Both the position numbers and the translations under genes were made by a program. From Anaerolineae bacterium (lineage in GTDB: Bacteria; Chloroflexota; Anaerolineae; JAAYZQ01), in contig JAFGOG010000513.1 in assembly GCA_016926595.1 (NCBI GenBank), positions 1-11,733 of the forward strand: a stretch of 11,733 nt of DNA, written 5' to 3'. Shown in pieces: positions 1 through 6,765 of this stretch; position 1 is the first letter of the stretch; each line of letters begins with the position of its first letter. The notes beneath the pieces were generated by a model. The model saw only the letters and a list, made by a program, of their open reading frames with translations, searched no databases and was not told the DNA's origin.

Positions 1-24
1 GAGGCAAGCCGCCGACTAGCCTTT

Positions 25-78
25 GGTAACATTATCTTTTGACAGAGCAACCACCCTTCGGTAACATTATCTTTTGAC
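25..78. repeat. Two direct copies of a 19-bp repeat
   Basis: The sequence GGTAACATTATCTTTTGAC occurs exactly at 25-43 and again at 60-78, a period of 35 bp with a 16-bp unrelated spacer. The end of the second copy (TTTTGAC, 72-78) also forms a 7-bp inverted repeat with GTCAAAA (89-95). No coding frame is supported here. Two copies are too few to call a CRISPR array. It could be a protein-binding pair, the end of a dispersed repeat, or the edge of an element lying outside the window. Confidence 0.75.
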
Positions 79-108
79 TTGACACGCGGTCAAAAAACGG
101 GGCCGGTC

Positions 109-143
109 AGGTGCGACGCACTTTGATCAAGTGCGTCGCACCT
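109..143 (-). terminator. Perfect 15-bp hairpin, possible terminator of the PA14 gene
   Basis: AGGTGCGACGCACTT (109-123) and AAGTGCGTCGCACCT (129-143) are exact reverse complements around a 5-nt loop. The hairpin begins 12 nt after the stop codon of the PA14 gene, on the transcribed side. A run of six U residues follows on the minus strand, but about 11 nt beyond the stem (positions 97-92), so it is not a textbook intrinsic terminator. It could equally be a dispersed palindromic (REP-like) element. Confidence 0.45.
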
Positions 144-155
144 ATGGACCTGTAC

Positions 156-1814
156 CTAGTCCCCGATCCGCTGCCACGAGAAGCGGATCGCGGCGGTGAC
201 GCCGCGCTCGAAATACTCCACCTTGAGCTGGTGAGCGCCGCTCAACGATAGTTCGGCGGTATACGTCTGCCCCGTGGCATCGTGCCATTGGTCGATGATC
301 CACTGCCCGTCCACGGCGATGCGCACGCCATCATCGGCAAAGGCCGAAAAACGGTAGCGCCCGGATGGAAAGGTCACCTGGCGCGTCCAGCGCGCCGAAA
401 AGTTGTCGGCCGGCAGCCCGGACGCCGGCGCGTTAGTGCCCCAGTTCAGGTTGAGGCCCGGCGTGCCATCGGCGTTCTTGTCATTGCGGATCAGGGTCGG
501 ATCCCCAGCCAGGTCGCGGTTGGTCCAGTACTCACCTTTCCAGTCGGTGATCGCGGCGGAGGTCTTTTCCCACCACAGCGCGATCTGTGCATCGCCGGCG
601 TGATCGTAATACTCGACCCTGATCGTGTGTGTGCCTTGAGCCAGGGTTCGGTCGGCCGTGAACTCGGTGGCGCTCTGATCCTGCCACTTGTCGATCAGGA
701 TCTGCCCGTCTATCCACAGCCGCACGCCGTCGTCGGCCAACACGTAGAAACGATAGGCCGCCGAGTCAAACGACAGCGAGCGCGTCCAGCGCACACTAAA
801 GTCATCCACCGGAAAACCGGGCGCCGGTGCGCTCGTGCCCCAATTGAACTGGATGCCCGGGCCTCCCTCGGGATGGCGGTCGTTGCGCAGCAGCGCCATC
901 CCGTCGCTCAGGGCGCGATTGGGCCAATACTCGCCTTGCCAATCGGGATAGGCCAGCGAGCTCATCTTTTCCCACCACACCCGGATGCGGGCGTTGCCGA
1001 TCCGCTCATAGTATTCGACCTTGAGGGTATAGTTCCCCTTGGCCAACATCCAGTCGCTGGCAAACTCTTTCAGGTTGTGATCGGCCCAGGCGTCGATGGC
1101 CAGGCGACCGTTGATCCACAGGCGCACGCCATCGTCCACTAGGGCGTGAAAGCGATAGGCCCCGTCGTCCAGGGCCACCGTGCGCGTCCAGCGGACGCTA
1201 AAGGCGTCGGCCGGAAAGCCGCTGGCGGGACTCCTTTGCTGCCAGTCAAAATCAATCCCTGCCGCGCCGCCGGGCGCTTTATCGTTGCGCACGAGGGTCG
1301 GGTTGTACTGCAGGCTCACGTTGGGCCAGTACTCACCTTTCCAGTCGGTGATGGCTAATGGCGTCGAGGTAGGGGGGGGCGTCGGCGTCGCCGTGGGTGG
1401 GACTGGCGTTTGCGTGGGTGGGACTGGCGTTTGCGTGGGTGGCACCGGCGTGTCCGTGGGTGGCACCGGCGTTTCTGTAGGTGGCATCACAGTGGCCGTG
1501 GGCTCTACAGCCGTCGCTGTGGGCTCTACAGCCGTCGGCGTCAGCTCTGGCTGCACTGCCGTGGGTTGTACGGCCGTTGGCGTCGGCGTAGCCGGGGCGG
1601 TCGGCACCACGCCGGGGGTATTGGTCGGGGTGGCAGTGGATCTGGCGAACCATTGCGCCAGCGGAACGCCCCTGTTTTGCAGCACAAACCCGGCGAGCAA
1701 GAGTACATTCGAGACGACCAGTAGTACGACGATGATGATCAGCGCGACGATCAACCACGATGACATGGTATCGAAAGCGCGCCCCTTCTTTTCAGGTTGA
1801 CGATCCTGTGGCAT
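156..1814 (-). CDS. Membrane-anchored protein with three PA14 domains
   Basis: A predicted surface protein of 552 residues. A basic cytoplasmic start is followed by one strong TM helix (about residues 20-45), which probably acts as an uncleaved anchor. A Thr/Pro-rich stalk follows (about 59-153) with repeated PPTQTPV-type heptads. Three PA14-like domains start near residues 155, 288 and 422, each with the pattern [22 protein letters not shown](L/I)..(N/D)G...ID and a closing KVEYYE/W.W strand. PA14 domains usually bind carbohydrate or are found in adhesins and glycosidases; no catalytic domain is visible, so binding or adhesion is inferred. The ATG at 1814 is chosen because GGGGAGG lies 6 nt upstream. 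An adjacent ATG (1817) and a TTG (1835) are in frame but worse placed. Family call firm, ligand unknown. Confidence 0.9.
   Translation of the reverse strand: MPQDRQPEKKGRAFDTMSSWLIVALIIIVVLLVVSNVLLLAGFVLQNRGVPLAQWFARSTATPTNTPGVVPTAPATPTPTAVQPTAVQPELTPTAVEPTATAVEPTATVMPPTETPVPPTDTPVPPTQTPVPPTQTPVPPTATPTPPPTSTPLAITDWKGEYWPNVSLQYNPTLVRNDKAPGGAAGIDFDWQQRSPASGFPADAFSVRWTRTVALDDGAYRFHALVDDGVRLWINGRLAIDAWADHNLKEFASDWMLAKGNYTLKVEYYERIGNARIRVWWEKMSSLAYPDWQGEYWPNRALSDGMALLRNDRHPEGGPGIQFNWGTSAPAPGFPVDDFSVRWTRSLSFDSAAYRFYVLADDGVRLWIDGQILIDKWQDQSATEFTADRTLAQGTHTIRVEYYDHAGDAQIALWWEKTSAAITDWKGEYWTNRDLAGDPTLIRNDKNADGTPGLNLNWGTNAPASGLPADNFSARWTRQVTFPSGRYRFSAFADDGVRIAVDGQWIIDQWHDATGQTYTAELSLSGAHQLKVEYFERGVTAAIRFSWQRIGD
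1393..1539 (-). repeat. 21-bp minisatellite encoding the Pro/Thr stalk
   Basis: Seven consecutive 21-bp units start at 1393, 1414, 1435, 1456, 1477, 1498 and 1519. The first two are identical to each other, and units six and seven differ only in their last bases. The period is a multiple of three, so gain or loss of units would change stalk length by seven residues without breaking the frame. It encodes the heptads PPTQTPV / PTATAVE. Confidence 0.8.
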
Positions 1815-1895
1815 CATATACCTCCCCAGCCTCAAGCAAGTTCAGAGCAAACAAATGAGTCTGCTATGTCGACGTGACAGAGCATATATCCCCTG

Positions 1896-1951
1896 GGCAG
1901 GGTCGATCTCGTTTTCGCACCCACCCTGCCTGACGTGATGCTTGTATTATA
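1896..1951 (-). promoter_or_regulatory. Possible promoter and leader hairpin of the PA14 gene
   Basis: On the minus strand a perfect TATAAT lies at 1951-1946, about 130 nt upstream of the PA14 start. No good -35 hexamer is found at 16-18 bp, so the promoter is weak or activator-dependent if real. In the inferred leader, GGCAGGGT (1896-1903) and ACCCTGCC (1923-1930) form an 8-bp inverted repeat with a 19-nt loop. Confidence 0.35.
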
Positions 1952-2078
1952 CACCAGATGCGTTTTCTGCGCATCGGCTTTCTGCGGGGGTTCTGGATCG
2001 GTCAAAAGTACGATCTTGTATTGCGCTTTCCGGCCGGCTGTGTTACCATGATCGTCACAGACCTGGAGCGATGTGAGG

Positions 2079-3008
2079 ATGGCTATGGCCGATCCCGCTA
2101 ACCAAACGACCGCTAATCGCCCTTCTGCGATGTACGCCCTACGCTGCATCAGCGTGTGGCTGACCATCACCGGGTTGGCGCTGCTGGCTCTGGTGCTGAT
2201 CATTGTCCTTTTGTCGCGGTTCAGGCCGAACCACAATGCGCTGGCGATCAGCGAACAGGCAAAGGTCGATCAGATCGAGATTGCTCTGCAACCCCTGGCC
2301 GAGCTGGATTTTCAATCCAGGGCCGAGATCGTCCGGTTGCGAAACGAGGTCGTGGGCAGGTATCCTGAACTCGTTGTAGGAACCTATCGCCCCGCGAATG
2401 CCGTATTTGGCCAGATCGTCGACGGCCTGCCGTGGTGGGGTACCCTGGGCCTGGCCCACTATGGCCGGGGTGAGCAAAGCATCGAGGGGCCATCCGAGCA
2501 GTCGCGGTCGATCCTGAATCCCTTTTTGTTGGCCGTTCCCGAATTCTACCTGCAATGGGATGCCAGCATCGTGGCCAAAGCCCAGGCTCAGGGGCCAGAG
2601 TACCCCCTCTACTGCCACCCATACCGGTTACGCTGGTTTCCTGCCGACGCATGGGCCGAGGTGACCTACAGCGCCGCCTGCCTGGAGTGGAATCACGCGA
2701 CCGTCTTCTCGCTGTTGGCCTACAACGCGCGCGACTGGAACCTGAATTACGTGTTTGTCTCCTATCCCGATTCGCACAACATTGCCAAGTTCGACCCGCC
2801 GGCTGCGGCGTACCACAATCCGCAGTCTCTTCACCGGGGGGACAATTGTGGTTATCCGGGGGGCAACGACATCAGCCCTACCACACCACCGATCGACATC
2901 ATCCAGATTGCCGCCTGGCCGGCCCAGATCACAATCTGGTTTTGGCGAGATGACCCCGGAGAGGCAGTTGCCTCGCCGGATATAGTCTATGTTATTCACT
3001 TGCAGTAA
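2079..3008 (+). CDS. Single-pass membrane protein of unknown function
   Basis: I do not recognise this protein of about 309 residues. It has a short polar N-terminus, one TM helix (ISVWLTITGLALLALVLIIV, roughly residues 25-48) and a large soluble part that should face outward. That part is rich in Trp, Tyr and Pro and has few Cys. It carries stretches such as DGLPWWGTLGLAHYG, YCHPYRLRWFPADAW and NYVFVSYPDSHNIAKFDPP, with no known catalytic motif visible. The start is uncertain: ATG 2079 has GGAG 10 nt upstream, ATG 2085 has GAGG 6 nt upstream, and GTG 2073 is also in frame. It is divergent from the PA14 gene and convergent with the polyferredoxin gene (22 bp between stops), so it appears monocistronic. 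Codon use and frame integrity look normal. Confidence 0.75.
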   Translation: MAMADPANQTTANRPSAMYALRCISVWLTITGLALLALVLIIVLLSRFRPNHNALAISEQAKVDQIEIALQPLAELDFQSRAEIVRLRNEVVGRYPELVVGTYRPANAVFGQIVDGLPWWGTLGLAHYGRGEQSIEGPSEQSRSILNPFLLAVPEFYLQWDASIVAKAQAQGPEYPLYCHPYRLRWFPADAWAEVTYSAACLEWNHATVFSLLAYNARDWNLNYVFVSYPDSHNIAKFDPPAAAYHNPQSLHRGDNCGYPGGNDISPTTPPIDIIQIAAWPAQITIWFWRDDPGEAVASPDIVYVIHLQ

Positions 3009-3030
3009 CGCCGGAGGAGCGGCTGCCCGG

Positions 3031-3846
3031 CTAACCTTTGGCCCGCCAGTTCAGCGCATCTGGGTGCGGGCAGGCCTCGATGCAAGCGCCGCAGGCAAAG
3101 CAGTCGGCGTGCAGCCGGTTGCCGGCGTAGAAATCGGCCATCGCCCCGGAGGGACACGCCTTGACGCACAGCCTGCACTTCTTGCACGCCTCCCGGTTGA
3201 CCCGCGGGCGCATCAGGCTGACTTGCTCCACGGCCCATCCGACCAGTCCAAACGGGCAGAGGAAACGGCACCAGGGCCGGTATACGAACAGGCTGGCAGC
3301 CAGCACGGCGAGGGAGAAGAGGGCTATCGCCCAGGTCAGGTTGAAGGAAAAGATCTGGAACGGGTCGACGAGGCCGATCCAATCCAGCCCCGCGGCGACC
3401 AGCCCGCCCAGCAACCCCAGGAAGGCGACGATGCGTACACCGTTGGCGAGCCAAAAGGGCGGTTTCCATTTGGGCAGCTTGACCCGGTGCAGCAGGTCCT
3501 GCAGCAGCCCCAGCTGGCAGCCCCAGCCGCAGATCGACTTGTTCGAGATCCAAACCGCCGCCAGCAGGATGACCAGCATGGCGGTGACGGGCAGCACGAT
3601 CTGGCGGCGCACCAGGGCGCTGGTCAGCAGCGTGCGCAGCGAGAGGACCGGGTTCGGGTTCAACTCGCCGGGGATGAGCGCGCCAAAGAGAAAGCCGAAA
3701 ACCAGCGTCCCGCCGACGAGCAAGGCCAAACGCACTCTGGAGGTGACCTTGCGCTGGCGCAAGAGCAAGGTGACGACCACGAGGGTGGCGATCCACAAGA
3801 CGAACTTGATCAAGATAAGCGGGTTGAGCGTCATTTGATTGGGCAT
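3031..3846 (-). CDS. NapH-like membrane 4Fe-4S polyferredoxin
   Basis: An integral membrane electron-transfer protein (271 residues) of the NapH/MauN/RdxA-like family. About five TM helices lie near residues 8-28, 37-58, 82-101, 137-157 and 170-189. Two family cysteine motifs are present: CGWGC (106-110, followed by QLGLLQD) and CRFLCP (193-198). Two complete ferredoxin motifs follow: Cys221/224/227/231-Pro and Cys249/252/255/259-Pro, enough for two [4Fe-4S] clusters. NapH normally moves electrons from quinol towards a periplasmic reductase through NapG, but no NapG, NapA or other Nap gene is nearby, so the partner is unknown and the name napH is not justified. The ATG at 3846 has AGGAG 10 nt upstream, overlapping the stop codon of the cupin gene, which suggests translational coupling. 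Confidence 0.88.
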   Translation of the reverse strand: MPNQMTLNPLILIKFVLWIATLVVVTLLLRQRKVTSRVRLALLVGGTLVFGFLFGALIPGELNPNPVLSLRTLLTSALVRRQIVLPVTAMLVILLAAVWISNKSICGWGCQLGLLQDLLHRVKLPKWKPPFWLANGVRIVAFLGLLGGLVAAGLDWIGLVDPFQIFSFNLTWAIALFSLAVLAASLFVYRPWCRFLCPFGLVGWAVEQVSLMRPRVNREACKKCRLCVKACPSGAMADFYAGNRLHADCFACGACIEACPHPDALNWRAKG

Positions 3847-3859
3847 GGGTGTCTTTCTC

Positions 3860-4198
3860 CTACAGCAGGCGGGTGCTCTCGGTGGGGCGCGGCGTCTTGA
3901 CCACCAGGCAGCGGAAGACGGTCTGGCTCTCGTTCAGCAGCCGGTGTGGGATGCGCGCCGGGCTTTCGATGAGCATGTCGCGGATGACCGTCTGCCGTTC
4001 GCCGCCGATCTCGACAACGCCTTCCCCTTCGAGTACGTAAAAGAACACGTCCACCGGCGTGATGTGCAGCTTGAGGGCCTCACCGGGCTGCAGAGTGACC
4101 ATGACCACCAGGGCGTGCTCGGCGCTGAGCAGCTCGCGAGCGCTGACCCCGTGGGGGTTGGGTGGATCGGCCGCCGTCAAAGCGTTAACAATGTGCAT
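3860..4198 (-). CDS. Small single-domain cupin protein
   Basis: A 112-residue cytoplasmic beta-barrel protein of the cupin superfamily. Motif 1 is seen as PGEALKLHITPVDVFFYVLEGEG (39-60 region), where the usual HxH is H45-x-T, so one metal ligand is replaced or displaced. Motif 2 is P80-ARIPH85-RLL-N89, matching P-x-G-x-x-H-x3-N except for the Gly. Small cupins of this kind bind a metal or small ligand, and the substrate cannot be read from sequence. The ATG at 4198 is chosen because GGAG lies 7 nt upstream. The frame is open to 4264, but that extension would run through the repeats in the upstream regulatory stretch. It lies 13 nt before the polyferredoxin start and 82 nt after the MarR gene, so the three probably form a unit. 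Confidence 0.88.
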   Translation of the reverse strand: MHIVNALTAADPPNPHGVSARELLSAEHALVVMVTLQPGEALKLHITPVDVFFYVLEGEGVVEIGGERQTVIRDMLIESPARIPHRLLNESQTVFRCLVVKTPRPTESTRLL

Positions 4199-4218
4199 GG
4201 ATATTCTCCTCTTGAATG

Positions 4219-4273
4219 GCCCGGGAATGAATTCCGGGCTGATATTGAAAACGCGTTCAAGCAAACGCGTTCA
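4219..4273 (-). promoter_or_regulatory. Tandem candidate operator sites and hairpin upstream of the cupin gene
   Basis: The gap between the MarR and cupin genes holds an 11-bp direct repeat, AAACGCGTTCA, at 4249-4259 and 4263-4273 (period 14). The first copy sits in a TTGAA...TTCAA inverted arrangement around ACGCG. Next to it, GCCCGG(G)AAT and ATTCCGGGC (4219-4239) form an imperfect stem with one bulged G. Two closely spaced sites suggest a regulator-binding region or internal promoter for the cupin-polyferredoxin pair. No clear -35/-10 pair was found. Confidence 0.45.
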
Positions 4274-4280
4274 CATTTTC

Positions 4281-4742
4281 TCAATCTCTATAGGTCCCCG
4301 CTGCGGGTTCTTCCTTTTCCGCCGCGTCGAGCGCACGCTCCAACAGTGTTAGCAGCGTCTGCTGTTCTTCCGGCGCCAGCCCGGCTAGCAAGCGGCGCGC
4401 CTTTTCGCCGCGATAGCGCTGCACGCGCTCCCACAGCGCGACTCCCGCCGCCGTCAAGACAAACTGCCACGCCCGCCCGTCGGCCGGGTCGGGATGGCGT
4501 TCCAGCAAGCCGACCTCCTCCAGGCGGCGCACACCCACGCTGACCGTGGGCGGGGTTACTCCCAGGCCGTCGGCCATGTCCTGCAGGCTGCATCCCGGCT
4601 GCGCCGCTGCCCGTTCCAGCAGCGCCAACTGCGCGCTGGTGATGCCCACGTCCTCAAAGGGCGGCTGTTGTTCCGGCCCGACCCGGCGCAGCCGGCGCAG
4701 CAACTGTATGAGATGCGTTTCGGTTGTAAGCGATTCCGGCAT
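4281..4742 (-). CDS. MarR-family transcriptional regulator
   Basis: A 153-residue winged-helix DNA-binding protein. The N-terminal helix contributes to dimerisation. The helix-turn-helix covers SLQDMADGLGVTPPTVSVGV (about 52-71) and the recognition helix runs to about residue 80. The wing HPDPADGRAWQFVLT (83-97) contains the D-x-R pattern typical of MarR proteins. The C-terminal helices (about 98-145) complete the dimer interface. A single Cys51 just before the helix-turn-helix could in principle be redox-sensitive, but this is only a guess. It has its own strong promoter overlapped by a palindrome, so autoregulation is likely. Its position before the cupin and polyferredoxin genes suggests that it controls them. 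The Shine-Dalgarno is weak (CAGG about 7 nt upstream). Confidence 0.92.
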   Translation of the reverse strand: MPESLTTETHLIQLLRRLRRVGPEQQPPFEDVGITSAQLALLERAAAQPGCSLQDMADGLGVTPPTVSVGVRRLEEVGLLERHPDPADGRAWQFVLTAAGVALWERVQRYRGEKARRLLAGLAPEEQQTLLTLLERALDAAEKEEPAAGTYRD

Positions 4743-4756
4743 GTTGGGCCTGCTTT

Positions 4757-4805
4757 TAATTTAGTTCGTCTAACTAAATTATACCTGGTTTTGGCCCATT
4801 GTCAA
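4757..4805 (-). promoter_or_regulatory. Near-consensus promoter with MarR-type palindrome
   Basis: On the minus strand, TTGACA (4805-4800) and TATAAT (4783-4778) both match the sigma-70 consensus exactly, with a 16-bp spacer. A perfect inverted repeat, TAATTTAGTT (4757-4766) and AACTAAATTA (4772-4781) around the 5-bp spacer CGTCT, covers the -10 and the expected transcription start. A MarR dimer bound here would block RNA polymerase. The palindrome size and AT content are typical of MarR operators; the assignment to this MarR is inference from adjacency. Confidence 0.8.
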
Positions 4806-4841
4806 GTGCTGCGACCCCAGATCCTCACCAGAGTATCCGGA

Positions 4842-5279
4842 CTATCTCTCTCCGGCCACTGCGAGCCTGCACCAGGCATAGAGCGCGTCGTAGACGTCGA
4901 ACTGCCACTCCAGGTTCTCGTGATCGTCCGGGAAGCGCAGGCTGTAGCCCACGGCGATCGCTTCCAGGCCCACGGACAGCGGATCGGTCCCCCGGTCTTG
5001 CTCGACGTCGGCGCCGTGGACGATGCGGGCCAGGCGCAACAGCGCTCGGTCGGTCAGGCCAAAGTGCTCCACGATCGCCTCGAACGAGCATTTGCCGTCC
5101 TTGTGTCCCAGTTCGACGTCTGGCACGTCGAACGGGGTCGCACCCAATTCCTCGGCTGCCCGCGCCACCTGGCTCGCCGGGACGAAAAAGAACTCGGCGT
5201 CCGAGTCCACGAACCGGCTGATCAGCCAGGGGCAGGCCACCCGGTCGACGTGGACGTGAGAGCGTGTGATCCATTTCAT
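4842..5279 (-). CDS. Stand-alone ChrB C-terminal-type chromate resistance domain protein
   Basis: A 145-residue protein that corresponds by eye to the C-terminal ChrB domain. The signature VDRVACPWLISRFVD (11-25) is followed by AEFFFVP (28-34), ATPFDVPDVELGH (47-59), CSFE (64-67) and RIVHGAD (85-91). In proteobacterial chromate operons this domain is the C-terminal half of ChrB, whose N-terminal half is regulatory; here only the C-terminal type is present as a complete gene. There is no signal peptide or TM helix, so it is probably cytoplasmic. The ATG at 5279 is supported by AAGGAG 7 nt upstream. It follows the MFS gene by 47 nt on the same strand, so the two are probably co-transcribed. A role in chromate or related oxyanion tolerance is a family-based inference; ChrA itself is not in the window. 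Confidence 0.85.
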   Translation of the reverse strand: MKWITRSHVHVDRVACPWLISRFVDSDAEFFFVPASQVARAAEELGATPFDVPDVELGHKDGKCSFEAIVEHFGLTDRALLRLARIVHGADVEQDRGTDPLSVGLEAIAVGYSLRFPDDHENLEWQFDVYDALYAWCRLAVAGER

Positions 5280-5326
5280 AGTTTGGCTCCTTTCAGCGTT
5301 CCCTCAAAATGATGGTTATTTGTCAT

Positions 5327-6625
5327 TCACTCACCTCTGGGCGCCTTGTCCAAGGAGCCCAGACCGTGTCCAAATAGAGCAAAATAGAGCGTGCCCAACA
5401 GCCCGAACCCAAAGGCGACCAGGAAATTCGTCGCCGGTGAGGTCAACGCTTCGATGGCCGGCAGCAGGCTGTGCCCGCGGCCAAGGGCATCGAACAGGCC
5501 GGCGGCCGTCGAGGCATCCCACAGCAGCGCGCCGCCGAACGCCGCTATGGACACGATCACGTCGCGCACCAGGTAATACGCGCCGAACGTCCCCGCTTTT
5601 TTGCCCTCCGGCGCCAGGTCCATGATCAGTGCTTTGCGCGTTGGCTCGCCAAATTCCTTCATGCCCCGCACGAGGAAAGCGAGAACCATCGCCCAAAAGG
5701 AGCGGGAAAAGAGGAGCACCAACGGGAAAAGGGTGAAAAACCCAAACGTAGCAACGACGAACGGCTTTTTGGTGTTCTTGTCGGCCAGGTAAGCGACCGG
5801 GATATAGATCAGCATCGCCGTGACCATCTCGACCGTGGTCAGGATGCCGAATTGGAGCGGCGTGATGCCGTTTACCTTGACGCACCAGATGACGACAAAG
5901 GCATAGGGGATCTGCTCGCAAAAGCGGACCAGGATGTCCGAGACGAGCAGGTTGCGCAGCGCGGGGCTGATCAGCGCCAGGACACGCAGCGGGTTGCCCT
6001 CGGCCGGTCGCCCCTTGGTGCCTTCACTGCCGATCAGCAGCTGCTGCATCACCAGCGACAGCGCGCCCAGGATCAGGGCGATCACAAAGGCCCAGCGCAC
6101 GCCGCTGGTTTCCCCGAACAGCCCGATCATCCACCCGCCCAGCAACGGCCCCAGGGCCATCGGCACACGGCGCACCAGCGAGTGCATGGACACACCCATG
6201 GTACGCTTGTCCTTGGGCAGCACCTGGGAGACCATGTCCATCGTCGCCGGCAGCGAGATCGCCGTCCAGGAGAGAAAAAAGACCGAGCCGGCGATCACCG
6301 CCGGCCAGGTCGGGATCAGGATCACGATCAGATAACCAGCCATGGCGATCAGGTTGAACAGGATCAGTGCCCGTTTATAGCCCAACCGGTCGCTGGCATA
6401 GCCGCCAGGATACGAATAGAGCGCACTCAGCAGGTTGTCCATCCCATTCAGCAGGCCGATCGAAAACGCGCCGCCGCCCAGTGCCACCAGATAGATCGGC
6501 AAAAAGCGCTCGGCCATCTTTTCGCCCAGGCCGACCAGGATGACCATGGCCAGTAAGGCGACCATGTTGCGTCTCAAGCCCAAAAACTCGACCAGGGTTT
6601 GACCCAGTTTTCGCCCTTTTTCCAT
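5327..6625 (-). CDS. Major facilitator superfamily (MFS) transporter
   Basis: An integral membrane transporter of 432 residues, a normal length for a 12-helix MFS protein. Hydrophobic segments run through the whole length. The loop after TM2 carries the family motif A as GGYASDRLGYKR (74-85, with Asp79, Arg80 and Arg85), and a related DKNTKK loop appears in the second half. The substrate is not evident. The position directly before a ChrB-domain gene suggests efflux of chromate or a similar toxic ion, in the place where ChrA would be expected; this is inference. The ATG at 6625 has GGGAG 5 nt upstream. A promoter with a long inverted repeat lies about 90 bp upstream. I see no frameshift or truncation. 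Confidence 0.9.
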   Translation of the reverse strand: MEKGRKLGQTLVEFLGLRRNMVALLAMVILVGLGEKMAERFLPIYLVALGGGAFSIGLLNGMDNLLSALYSYPGGYASDRLGYKRALILFNLIAMAGYLIVILIPTWPAVIAGSVFFLSWTAISLPATMDMVSQVLPKDKRTMGVSMHSLVRRVPMALGPLLGGWMIGLFGETSGVRWAFVIALILGALSLVMQQLLIGSEGTKGRPAEGNPLRVLALISPALRNLLVSDILVRFCEQIPYAFVVIWCVKVNGITPLQFGILTTVEMVTAMLIYIPVAYLADKNTKKPFVVATFGFFTLFPLVLLFSRSFWAMVLAFLVRGMKEFGEPTRKALIMDLAPEGKKAGTFGAYYLVRDVIVSIAAFGGALLWDASTAAGLFDALGRGHSLLPAIEALTSPATNFLVAFGFGLLGTLYFALFGHGLGSLDKAPRGE

Positions 6626-6715
6626 TTCAGCTCCCTTGTGTGCCTGGCATGGCCATCTGTTTGAGCTCCATTATCGATCTCCCGCGTGATATGAGCCCAA
6701 GACACTGTTTTTAGG

Positions 6716-6765
6716 ATTATATCTGCCTTTCCACATCGGGGCAATATCTGTCGTTGCCCATGTGG
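6716..6765 (-). promoter_or_regulatory. MFS/ChrB-domain promoter with inverted-repeat operator
   Basis: On the minus strand, TTGCCC (6744-6739) and a perfect TATAAT (6721-6716) are 17 bp apart, placing transcription start about 85 nt before the MFS ATG. An inverted repeat, CCACAT-cg-GGGCAA (6731-6744) and TTGCCCATGTGG (6754-6765), gives 12 paired bases with a 2-nt bulge and a 9-nt centre. The -35 hexamer lies inside its left arm, so a bound regulator would compete with RNA polymerase. The regulator is unknown. Confidence 0.6.

Noticed and set aside
25..78. CRISPR array
   Set aside because: Only two 19-bp copies with a 16-bp spacer and no cas genes; repeats and spacer are too short.
282..1142. 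Long open frame on the plus strand opposite the PA14 gene
   Set aside because: The opposite strand has three clear PA14 domains; this frame gives a low-complexity Pro/Arg/Gly-rich protein with no motif and no good ribosome binding site.
2020..2048. TTGCGC-17-TACCAT as promoter for the unknown membrane protein gene
   Set aside because: Both hexamers match the consensus poorly (3/6 and 4/6); chance is as likely.
2989..3900. 303-codon plus-strand frame, and another minus-strand frame (2996-3796), across the polyferredoxin gene
   Set aside because: Both are shadows of the NapH-like gene, which has intact cysteine motifs and TM helices; the alternatives are rich in Gln/Asp/Arg or Ala/Arg without domain signals.
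4199..4264. N-terminal extension of the cupin to 4264
   Set aside because: The extra 22 residues would be encoded by the repeat-bearing intergenic stretch, and the ATG at 4198 has its own GGAG site.
4806..4841. Terminator after the ChrB-domain gene
   Set aside because: No stem with a following U-tract is visible, so read-through into the MarR gene cannot be excluded.
5471..6556. 361-codon plus-strand frame opposite the MFS gene
   Set aside because: The composition (His/Gln/Asp/Arg-rich) is typical of an antisense GC-rich frame, and the MFS protein on the other strand is unambiguous.
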